DNA of 5,984 nucleotides. It comes from Candidatus Omnitrophota bacterium. Its GTDB lineage: Bacteria; Omnitrophota; Gorgyraeia; Duberdicusellales; 4484-171. Shown here piece after piece: positions 1 to 5,229 of this stretch (positions are counted from its first letter, which is position 1; the number at the start of each line of letters is the position of its first letter). A program made the position numbers and the translations under genes. The stretch is taken from assembly GCA_023818995.1 (NCBI GenBank), contig JAMWDA010000095.1, forward strand, positions 1-5,984. The letters are read 5' to 3'. A model generated the notes under the pieces. The model had not been told where the DNA came from and searched no databases. It worked only from the letters and a program-made list of their open reading frames with translations.

Positions 1-885
1 TTAGTACCTTTAGGAATGCACAGAGAAAAGAAGATTACCCCCCAAGATATTATTTCTGCTAAGAAACAAATTGAGAATATATTCTTAGAGTGGCAAGATT
101 ATCCTTTGCATCATTTAGTTTATCATTACGAAATAGAAGGAAGAAAATTCAATACTCCTCCTATAGGTATATTGGCTAAAAAATTAAAGATAAAATCTCT
201 TCTCATATTTACCAAGAGTAAATTAGTTGAGCAATTTGAGAGCGCATTTGACAATTTTAACCGTAACTTCCGAGGATTTGTTTATGATGTTTTGTGCGAT
301 TTCGCTTCTGGATTTGAGGGTAAAGAAGAATCTGGTTTGCTATCCATTCGTATAAGTTATAGGAAAACGAGGGTGAGTTATTTTTTAAATTCACAATTAG
401 TTATGGATAGAATATTTGATTTTGGAGAAGAAGAGATTATTAGGAATTTAAGTAAAGAATTGTCAGTTTCTGAAGAGACAGCTCATCGGTTAATTTTTTA
501 TTATAGCTCTTTTAGAAATATTTTTTCTTCCAAAGAGATAAATATAAAGGATGGTGATAAATACATTAATTTAGCTTCGGCTAGTTTGAATAATTTTCTT
601 AAAGAAAAAACAAAAGAAAGTTTAGAAAAGATTATTTTTGATTTAAAACAAGAAATTGAAATTAGTAGTCTTAAAGTAAACTTCCTTGGTAGGTTTGCCA
701 ATATAGATGGTTTTTCTGATTTTATAAAAGATACTTTTAGTTTAAATTTAAAGAGCTCTTTTAATAAGAGTTTTTCCTCAGGTTTTGGTTGTGTAAGGTA
801 CGGTGTTACAAGGTTTTTAGAAACATTGCCTCGTTCTACATCATTGATTACAAATATTTTTAAAATTTATAAAGATTATTTTTAG
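1..885 (+). CDS. Divergent FtsA/actin-like ATPase-fold protein, 5' truncated
   Basis: This is the C-terminal part of a protein that resembles the bacterial actin homologue FtsA, which normally tethers FtsZ to the membrane. The reading frame is open to the window edge and the first in-frame ATG (16) lacks a proper ribosome binding site, so the true start is probably upstream; E. coli FtsA has about 90 residues before the matching region. Counting from the ATG at 16, residues 7-64 follow the FtsA SHS2 (1C) pattern: 'ITPQDI', then 'HHLVYHYEIEGR', then 'PPIGI', ending in a hydrophobic strand 'SLLIF'. Residues 107-128 sit where FtsA has the DIGGGT phosphate loop but read 'LLSIRISYRKTR', without the acidic residue or glycines. 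Residues 220-238 sit at the second glycine motif and read 'NFLGRFANIDGF'. ATP binding therefore looks lost. It ends 4 bases before the next gene, suggesting one operon. PilM-type actin homologues are the main alternative. The family call is from remembered patterns, not a search. Confidence 0.62.
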   Translation, partial: LVPLGMHREKKITPQDIISAKKQIENIFLEWQDYPLHHLVYHYEIEGRKFNTPPIGILAKKLKIKSLLIFTKSKLVEQFESAFDNFNRNFRGFVYDVLCDFASGFEGKEESGLLSIRISYRKTRVSYFLNSQLVMDRIFDFGEEEIIRNLSKELSVSEETAHRLIFYYSSFRNIFSSKEINIKDGDKYINLASASLNNFLKEKTKESLEKIIFDLKQEIEISSLKVNFLGRFANIDGFSDFIKDTFSLNLKSSFNKSFSSGFGCVRYGVTRFLETLPRSTSLITNIFKIYKDYF

Positions 886-889
886 ATTT

Positions 890-2848
890 ATGGATAGAGA
901 AGAATTGATTAAAGAATTTCTTAATAATTTTAAGATATCTTTGACTAATGCTTGTATATATTTTGATGAGCACCCTTATTTTCAAAGTTCAGTTAAGAAT
1001 TTTAAAGATATAATCGAAGAGCTTTTTTCCATATTTAATCCTATAATATTAGGTATTACTCCCAAATCTATATTAATAGGAGGCGAACAACTAGATGAGG
1101 AGAGTGCTTATATTGAGTTAGCATCATATTTGCATTATCGTAAAATAAAAAAGATAACTATCAGACAAGGATTAACCTTAGAGGAACTTATTAGTTTTTT
1201 ATCTACAGTTTCTTTACCTATTAAAGATATCGTGGTAAAAGGAGGGTTAGGAAAAATATTTTTAGATAGGTCTTTAGTTAATATTGAAATTGAAGAATTA
1301 GATTATTCTGAACTTTTGGAAGTAGAATATGGAGAAGAAGGTAAAGATGTGTGGAAATGCTTTATAGAAGGAATTTATAATAAAAAAATAAATTCAGTTG
1401 AACTAAATACTTTTATAGATAATTTTGATAGGATAATAAGTAAGTTTAACTTGAAAGATATTATCAATGATAGAGTCCTATTGGAGAAATTGATTGTGAT
1501 ATTGCGTTATATAAAGGAAACTGGCGATGAGAGATTTAAAAATTGTAGTAAATCTTTCGCAAAATTTATTATGAAAGAACATAAGTTTGTAAAAGAGGAT
1601 ATTCCTATAGAAGTAATAGATTTTATTAAAGATATAGACCCTATTATTTTATGCGATGTTTTGTGGGATATTAATTTTGATCAAAGAAATTTTAACCCTT
1701 TAACTTTTAATTTATTTTCTAAAATTTTGGATATAGAAAAAAATAGAGAGGTAGCAAAACAATTAAAGGGAAGGATAGAGAATTCAAAGTTTATCTTTGA
1801 CAGAAGTGTCAAGGAGAAAGTAAAAGAGTTATTTAATTGTTTAGATGAAAACCCTGTTACTAATGTTTATAAAGATACATTATTAGAGATGGTTAATGCT
1901 ATAGAAAATACGGGCATGGGAGAAATAGATAGAGAAGAATTATCTTACAATTATAGGTATATGCTATTGAATATTTTTTCTATGGTGAGTGACAAATTTT
2001 ATTTAGAAGATATAGTTAAAAAGATTATGGAGGAGTGGGATAGTATTATAGAAAAAAAAGATGCAAAGTTCGTAAAATGTTTTTGGCAAGTAGTGAAAGA
2101 AAAAATAAAAGAAGAAAAAGATGATGAGATACTTACCCTATATAAAGATAACGAAGAAAAAGCAAGAAATTTTTTAGAGAAAATTATTTTAAGTGGCAAA
2201 GATAATTTAGATGAAGACGAATTCAATTATTTTTTTAAGAATATTGAGAAAAGCACATTGGATGATAATTTTTATATAGATAATATTTTAAATAATTGGG
2301 AAAATTCAAGTTTAAAGAAAAGAATTTTAAAGTTATTTTTTAAATTATTTCCTGAAAAGAGGGAATTATTGTTCATTTCTCTTAAAAAATCTTTTTTCTC
2401 TACATTAGAGGGAATAAAGAAAGTTATAGAAATAGGGAAAGATATAGATGGTATAGAGGGTTTAAACTTTTTAAAGAAGTTGTTTTTTTATCTTGATAAT
2501 ACGATGTTGAGGATAGAGATTCTTAATAATATGGGTAAGCTATCTTTGATAGATACAGATTTTCTTATGAAAATATTAGATTCTGATAATATATTTTTTA
2601 AAAGGGAAGCACTAAAAATCTTAAAGAAAGGCAATAAAGAATTGCAAGATTTGGTAGGAAAAAAGTTAGTTGGTATTTATAATTTATTTGGTATAAGAAG
2701 AGGCGTTTTTTTAGACAACTTAAGAATTATTGAAGAAGAAAATTTTAAGCCAGCTAAGAGAAGTTTACATAATTTGAGTAGGAGGTATTTTTTTTGGTGG
2801 GAAAGAAAGGTTAAGAAGGAAATATTAAGAGTTTTGGCAAAACTATAA
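890..2848 (+). CDS. Large helical HEAT-repeat-like protein sharing its N-terminal domain with the downstream HD-GYP protein
   Basis: The protein has 652 residues, with no signal peptide and no clear membrane segment, so it is probably cytoplasmic. Residues 1-135 form a mixed alpha/beta domain: helix, 'IYFDEHP' (23-29), a strand pair ending 'LIGGEQL', then 'KKITIRQGLTLEEL' (87-100). The same layout opens the downstream HD-GYP protein. This domain occurs at the front of HEAT and HD-GYP proteins in several bacterial groups. From about residue 150 on it is almost all charged, amphipathic helix. The last 140 or so residues look like HEAT-type helical pairs, with helices such as 'TLRIEILNNMGKL'-like and 'FFKREALKILKKG', and a closing 'RKVKKEILRVLAKL'. 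HEAT arrays usually serve as protein-binding scaffolds. The gene starts 4 bases after the previous stop and ends 7 bases before the next start, so it is co-transcribed. No Shine-Dalgarno sequence precedes its ATG. Function is unknown; a scaffold or regulator for the HD-GYP partner is inference. Confidence 0.85.
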   Translation: MDREELIKEFLNNFKISLTNACIYFDEHPYFQSSVKNFKDIIEELFSIFNPIILGITPKSILIGGEQLDEESAYIELASYLHYRKIKKITIRQGLTLEELISFLSTVSLPIKDIVVKGGLGKIFLDRSLVNIEIEELDYSELLEVEYGEEGKDVWKCFIEGIYNKKINSVELNTFIDNFDRIISKFNLKDIINDRVLLEKLIVILRYIKETGDERFKNCSKSFAKFIMKEHKFVKEDIPIEVIDFIKDIDPIILCDVLWDINFDQRNFNPLTFNLFSKILDIEKNREVAKQLKGRIENSKFIFDRSVKEKVKELFNCLDENPVTNVYKDTLLEMVNAIENTGMGEIDREELSYNYRYMLLNIFSMVSDKFYLEDIVKKIMEEWDSIIEKKDAKFVKCFWQVVKEKIKEEKDDEILTLYKDNEEKARNFLEKIILSGKDNLDEDEFNYFFKNIEKSTLDDNFYIDNILNNWENSSLKKRILKLFFKLFPEKRELLFISLKKSFFSTLEGIKKVIEIGKDIDGIEGLNFLKKLFFYLDNTMLRIEILNNMGKLSLIDTDFLMKILDSDNIFFKREALKILKKGNKELQDLVGKKLVGIYNLFGIRRGVFLDNLRIIEEENFKPAKRSLHNLSRRYFFWWERKVKKEILRVLAKL

Positions 2849-2855
2849 AATTTAT

Positions 2856-4154
2856 ATGTTAGAATTAGAGAAATTTCTTACAGAATTTGCCTCCGCTTTA
2901 CAGGTTGTAAAGCTTTATACCCTTGAGCATATTATGTCTAAGCAAGCTGTGGATAAAGTTTATGAAAGATTATTAGAAATTTTAAATAGAAATGAAGAAA
3001 TAGTTATTGGTATTGTAGGAGAAGAATTTGTTTCGGGCAAGGAAGTGTTTTTTGAATTAAGTAAAAGGATGAGGTATTTGATTTCCGATTTAATTAGTAA
3101 AGGAATAGAGAAGATAATTTTAATAAGAGGGGTTAGTAGAGAAGAATTGTATAATTTTATTAAGTTATTGATTACTAAAAAAGAAGATATAAAAGTAGAT
3201 TATGAGAAATACCTTTCGTTTTTAGGAGTAAAACATATATATGTTGGGAGAATAAAAACTTCTGATAATTTAGGTGAGGAGAGATTAGGAATAAAAGATT
3301 TAAACCTTGATGAAGATGTAATTGGGGTAGTGAGCAATTTATTTACAGAGATGTTGTTTAACGATACTATTGATGTAATAAAAACCAAAGTTTTCATTAA
3401 TAACCTCTTTAGAAAATTATTAAACGGTGAGTTTTCTTTGTTTACCATATCTATGGTTAAGGAGCATGATTTGCTTACTTTTCTTCATTCTATAAATGTG
3501 GCTATTCTCTCTATGTTTCTTTCGGCACGACTCAATTTTAATAAGGAAAATATTATAAATATTGGTATTGCAGGTTTATTTCACGATATGGGTAAAATTG
3601 CAATTTCTAAGGAATTACTTAGTAAACCGGGTTCTTTTAACTATGGAGAGATGAAAAAAATGCATAGGCATACGATTATAGGAGCAAGAATACTTTTAAA
3701 ATATGTTAATTCTTTAGGGATATTACCAGCTTTGGTTGCTTTTGAACATCATCTACGATACGATTTAGGAGGATACCCTAAATTAATCTATCCTTATAAG
3801 CCTCATAAGGTGTCTTTGATTGTTTCTCTGTGTGATTTTTACGATGCACTTCGTTTAAGAAGAAGTTATAAGAAAGAGTATCCTCCGGAGATAGTTTATA
3901 ATATTATGTTTAAAGAAAAAGGTAGATTTTTAGATCCCTTATTATTTGACAAATTTTTTAGTGTTATGGGAGTTTATCCTGTAGGTACGGTAGTTGAACT
4001 AAGTAATGGTTTTTTAGCAGTGGTAAAAGAAGAGAACGAAGAAGATATATTTTCTCCCAAAGTAGAGGTAATTTCTCTCTCTGATAAAAGTCCCATTTTG
4101 ATAGATTTAAAGAAAAGAAAAGACATTAGAATAAAATGTTCTGTTAAATACTAA
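2856..4154 (+). CDS. HD-GYP domain protein, probable c-di-GMP phosphodiesterase
   Basis: The 432-residue protein probably hydrolyses the second messenger c-di-GMP, lowering its cellular level. Residues 1-135 form the same N-terminal domain as the preceding gene product ('LYTLEH' 20-25, 'IEKIILIRGVSREEL' 84-98). Residues about 200-370 are the HD-GYP domain: 'HDLLTFLHSINVA' with H211, the 'FHDMGK' motif (H243, D244, K247), 'MHRHTIIGARIL' with H272, 'EHHLRYDLGGYP' (H298, H299, GYP 306-308), and 'CDFYDAL' with D327. All usual binuclear metal ligands are present. The GYP motif is slightly changed: the common HHERxDGxGYP here has L300 for E and L304 for G. A short C-terminal beta region (374-406, 'YPVGTVVELSNG') is also common in these proteins. 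No transmembrane segment is visible. It is the last gene of the operon. A c-di-GMP riboswitch lies about 800 bases downstream, which supports the substrate call. A pure c-di-GMP-binding role without catalysis cannot be excluded. Confidence 0.93.
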   Translation: MLELEKFLTEFASALQVVKLYTLEHIMSKQAVDKVYERLLEILNRNEEIVIGIVGEEFVSGKEVFFELSKRMRYLISDLISKGIEKIILIRGVSREELYNFIKLLITKKEDIKVDYEKYLSFLGVKHIYVGRIKTSDNLGEERLGIKDLNLDEDVIGVVSNLFTEMLFNDTIDVIKTKVFINNLFRKLLNGEFSLFTISMVKEHDLLTFLHSINVAILSMFLSARLNFNKENIINIGIAGLFHDMGKIAISKELLSKPGSFNYGEMKKMHRHTIIGARILLKYVNSLGILPALVAFEHHLRYDLGGYPKLIYPYKPHKVSLIVSLCDFYDALRLRRSYKKEYPPEIVYNIMFKEKGRFLDPLLFDKFFSVMGVYPVGTVVELSNGFLAVVKEENEEDIFSPKVEVISLSDKSPILIDLKKRKDIRIKCSVKY

Positions 4155-4169
4155 AAAATTTTTTAAGTA
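4149..4169. repeat. AT-only inverted repeat at the end of the HD-GYP gene
   Basis: The HD-GYP stop codon lies inside a near-perfect palindrome, TACT-A6-T6-A-AGTA (one unpaired A). It could form a weak hairpin at the transcript end, but it has no GC base and no following T-run, so I do not call it an intrinsic terminator. It may simply reflect base composition. Confidence 0.3.
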
Positions 4170-4540
4170 TAATCTGGCCATCTTTATATAATTGTGGGAA
4201 AAATTATTGATAAATTCTTCTCTTCTATGGAACCATAGTTTAATTGGTTATGTCTGAATTTTCTAAAGCTAAATTGGAGATATAAAGCTTAATAGTTTTT
4301 GTCAAATTCTCTAAGTATTTAGCTTGATTATTTGGCGGGGTAATTGCTTATTTTGTCAAAAGATTGTGCTTGTTAATTTTATAGAGTGGGAAAACTTAAA
4401 TAATTTGATAATTCCTGTAGTCTTTATTATCTTGTTGTTAACAAAAGTTCTTTTAAATCAGAAAACAATTTTAAAACTAATCCTTTGGGAAGGGGGATAC
4501 AATTTCTCTTCCCATTTCCATCACACTTTCTATTTAAAAA
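4170..4540. other. Intergenic stretch without a supportable gene
   Basis: This AT-rich stretch separates the operon from the tRNA promoter. It contains small inverted repeats: CTATGG-AA-CCATAG at 4225-4238 and TGGGAAG/CTTCCCA at 4486-4492 and 4508-4514. The second could help end transcription but lacks a T-run. The only open frame of note (4324-4551) starts with TTG, has no ribosome binding site and has low-complexity content, so it is not called. I see no RNA gene or mobile element here. Confidence 0.6.
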
Positions 4541-4569
4541 TTGACAATTAAAAATTATTATAATAAAAT
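4541..4569 (+). promoter_or_regulatory. Sigma-70-type promoter for tRNA-Glu
   Basis: A perfect -35 box TTGACA (4541-4546) is followed after 17 bases by TAAAAT (4564-4569), which matches the -10 consensus TATAAT at five of six bases. Transcription would start near 4576, about 20 bases before the mature tRNA. A perfect TATAAT also lies at 4559-4564, but its 12-base spacing to the -35 box is too short. Confidence 0.82.
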
Positions 4570-4596
4570 AATGAAAAAATAAGGGATAATTTTGTA

Positions 4597-4671
4597 GGCC
4601 CCATCGTCTAGTCCGGCCTAGGACATATGGTTCTCAGCCATAAGACACGGGTTCAAATCCCGTTGGGGCTG
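4597..4671 (+). tRNA. tRNA-Glu (anticodon CTC)
   Basis: This 75-base sequence folds as a full cloverleaf and reads GAG codons. The acceptor stem is 4597-4603 with 4664-4670, closed by a G1-U72 wobble. The D stem is 4606-4609 with 4621-4624. The anticodon stem TATGG/CCATA (4626-4630, 4638-4642) frames the loop TTCTCAG with anticodon CTC at 4633-4635. The variable loop has four bases, as is usual for tRNA-Glu. The T stem ACGGG/CCCGT frames the loop TTCAAAT (4652-4658). The discriminator base is G4671. The 3' CCA is not encoded, so it must be added by a nucleotidyltransferase. The gene has its own promoter and is followed by the T-rich run GTTTTTATTATTTTG, with no hairpin terminator beyond the tRNA itself. 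Confidence 0.97.
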
Positions 4672-4754
4672 TTTTTATTATTTTGTTATAGTTTCTCTTC
4701 TACGTTAACTTATCTTACATCTTCCCTAACACATTAATGGTACTTAATACCTAA

Positions 4755-4806
4755 GGGGTGTAATCCCATTACCCCCCATTGCACCCGGCGGGTGGAAGGG
4801 GGGTAA
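4755..4806 (+). repeat. GC-rich island with two mutually exclusive hairpins
   Basis: This is a GC-rich patch in AT-rich surroundings. Hairpin 1 pairs 4755-4764 (GGGGTGTAAT) with 4768-4777 (ATTACCCCCC), leaving one T-C mismatch and a CCC loop. Hairpin 2 pairs TTACCCCCC (4769-4777) with GGGGGGTAA (4798-4806), and an inner stem CACCC/GGGTG (4782-4786, 4790-4794) closes on the 3-base loop GGC. Both use the same C-run, so only one can form. Neither is followed by a T-run on the plus strand. It may be a REP- or MITE-like palindromic unit, or part of an RNA switch; one copy cannot decide. Confidence 0.6.
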
Positions 4807-4820
4807 AACAAAAGTTAGCT

Positions 4821-4923
4821 TTTTACTCTTGAAAATTATCTAAGAATTATGCTATTGTTATATAACAAACCTAAAAAGCCACGGACAAAAATGAGTGAGA
4901 AGAGTAAAATAAAATTTTTTTTT
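4821..4923 (+). other. Candidate structured leader or cryptic RNA element with T-run
   Basis: A perfect 10-base inverted repeat, TTTTACTCTT (4821-4830) and AAGAGTAAAA (4900-4909), encloses a 14-base perfect palindrome TTGTTATATAACAA (4855-4868) and the sequence AAAGCCACGG (4875-4884). Nine T follow at 4915-4923. The 10-mer AAAGCCACGG is identical to a core segment of the riboswitch at 5019-5028. No known RNA family is recognised with certainty. The same region also contains a possible promoter (TTGAAA 4829-4834, 18 bases, TATTGT 4853-4858, with TG just upstream), which would conflict with the inverted repeat being transcribed. Confidence 0.3.
4829..4858 (+). promoter_or_regulatory. Possible promoter of the riboswitch transcript
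   Basis: TTGAAA at 4829-4834 (five of six consensus bases up to the final position) is followed by an 18-base spacer and TATTGT at 4853-4858, preceded by an extended -10 TG at 4850-4851. Transcription would begin near 4865, over 100 bases before the aptamer. No better promoter is visible closer to 4970; TTTTAT at 4962-4967 lacks a good -35 box and would start inside P1. Confidence 0.35.
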
Positions 4924-4950
4924 AAGAACAGCTAAAGCTTAATTGTTCTT
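4924..4950 (+). repeat. Hairpin-forming inverted repeat just before the riboswitch
   Basis: AAGAACA (4924-4930) is perfectly complementary to TGTTCTT (4944-4950) across a 13-base loop, and is followed by a pyrimidine-rich stretch (4949-4967). It could be a weak terminator of upstream transcription or an operator. AT content is high, so a chance origin is possible. Confidence 0.35.
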
Positions 4951-4969
4951 TCTTATCTTTGTTTTATAG

Positions 4970-5160
4970 GGGTACTTAAAATCGACAAAGCCAAACTCAA
5001 GAGTAATCTTGAGGGCGGAAAGCCACGGGTCCTTGAAAATACGAATAGCATAAATAAGAAATAATACACAAGTTTTAGTGTGGATTAATTTATCCTATTC
5101 GTCGTTTAAGGATAAAACTTTATAAAAGGATAGCCGGGTTGCCGAAATTTAAGGTAACCC
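4970..5160 (+). promoter_or_regulatory. c-di-GMP-I (GEMM) riboswitch aptamer with an extended arm
   Basis: The RNA senses cyclic di-GMP and controls the downstream exported protein. The core is visible: GACAAAGCCAAAC (4984-4996), the P2 hairpin CTCAAGA-GTAA-TCTTGAG (4996-5013) with a GNRA tetraloop, GGCGGAAAGCC (5014-5024), then after a long insert GGATAGCCGGGTTGCCG (5128-5144). Aligned to the Vibrio Vc2 aptamer, position 20 is G4990 and position 47 is A5019; G at 20 is associated with c-di-GMP, A with 3',3'-cGAMP. C4991-G5018 replaces a G-C pair, a compensatory change. P3 pairs GG-CCTT (5028-5034) with AAGG-CC (5126-5135). P1 can extend as an interrupted helix from 4970-4984 to 5143-5160. 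The aptamer is about twice the usual length because of the arm at 5042-5101. The overlap with the terminator predicts an ON switch. Confidence 0.92.
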
Positions 5161-5171
5161 GGCTGTTTTTT
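5132..5171 (+). terminator. Riboswitch-controlled intrinsic terminator
   Basis: A 12-pair stem joins AGCCGGGTTGCC (5132-5143) and GGTAACCCGGCT (5153-5164), with a single G-U pair and a 9-base loop, followed by G and six T (5166-5171). The left strand is the last conserved segment of the aptamer, and the right strand is used by aptamer P1, so the two folds exclude each other. Without ligand the terminator should form and stop transcription before the gene at 5230. Confidence 0.93.
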
Positions 5172-5215
5172 ATAGATAGGTTTTAGTTTAAAGATTTAAA
5201 GAGGTTAAATTTAAA

Positions 5216-5223
5216 AAGGAGGT
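5216..5223 (+). promoter_or_regulatory. Strong Shine-Dalgarno sequence
   Basis: AAGGAGGT lies 6-7 bases before the ATG at 5230. It fixes the start of the exported protein and contrasts with the operon genes upstream, whose starts have no recognisable Shine-Dalgarno sequence. Confidence 0.92.
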
Positions 5224-5229
5224 AGGGTT

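Noticed and set aside
16..18. ATG at 16 as the true start of the first gene
   Set aside because: The frame is open upstream to position 1, no suitable Shine-Dalgarno is placed before it, and comparison with FtsA places this point well inside the protein.
501..701. Minus-strand frame of 66 codons inside the FtsA-like gene
   Set aside because: It is antisense to a well-supported coding region and its serine/leucine/phenylalanine-rich content is typical of a shadow frame. The same holds for minus-strand frames at 1999-2226 and 3200-3448.
4231..4290. tRNA-like D-arm sequence (ATAGTTTAATTGGTTA)
   Set aside because: No acceptor stem, anticodon arm or T arm can be matched around it.
4486..4514. 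TGGGAAG/CTTCCCA hairpin as an intrinsic terminator of the operon
   Set aside because: It has a 15-base loop and is followed by ATTTCCATCACAC rather than a T-run, and it lies over 300 bases after the stop codon.
4324..4551. Open frame of 75 codons between the HD-GYP gene and the tRNA
   Set aside because: It starts with TTG without a ribosome binding site, overlaps the -35 box of the tRNA promoter, and its composition is that of translated AT-rich spacer with no recognisable domain.
4559..4564. Perfect TATAAT as the tRNA -10 box
   Set aside because: It is only 12 bases from the TTGACA box; TAAAAT at 4564-4569 gives the standard 17-base spacing.
4755..4923. CRISPR array or insertion sequence
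   Set aside because: There are no regularly spaced direct repeats, no transposase coding frame and no visible target duplication.
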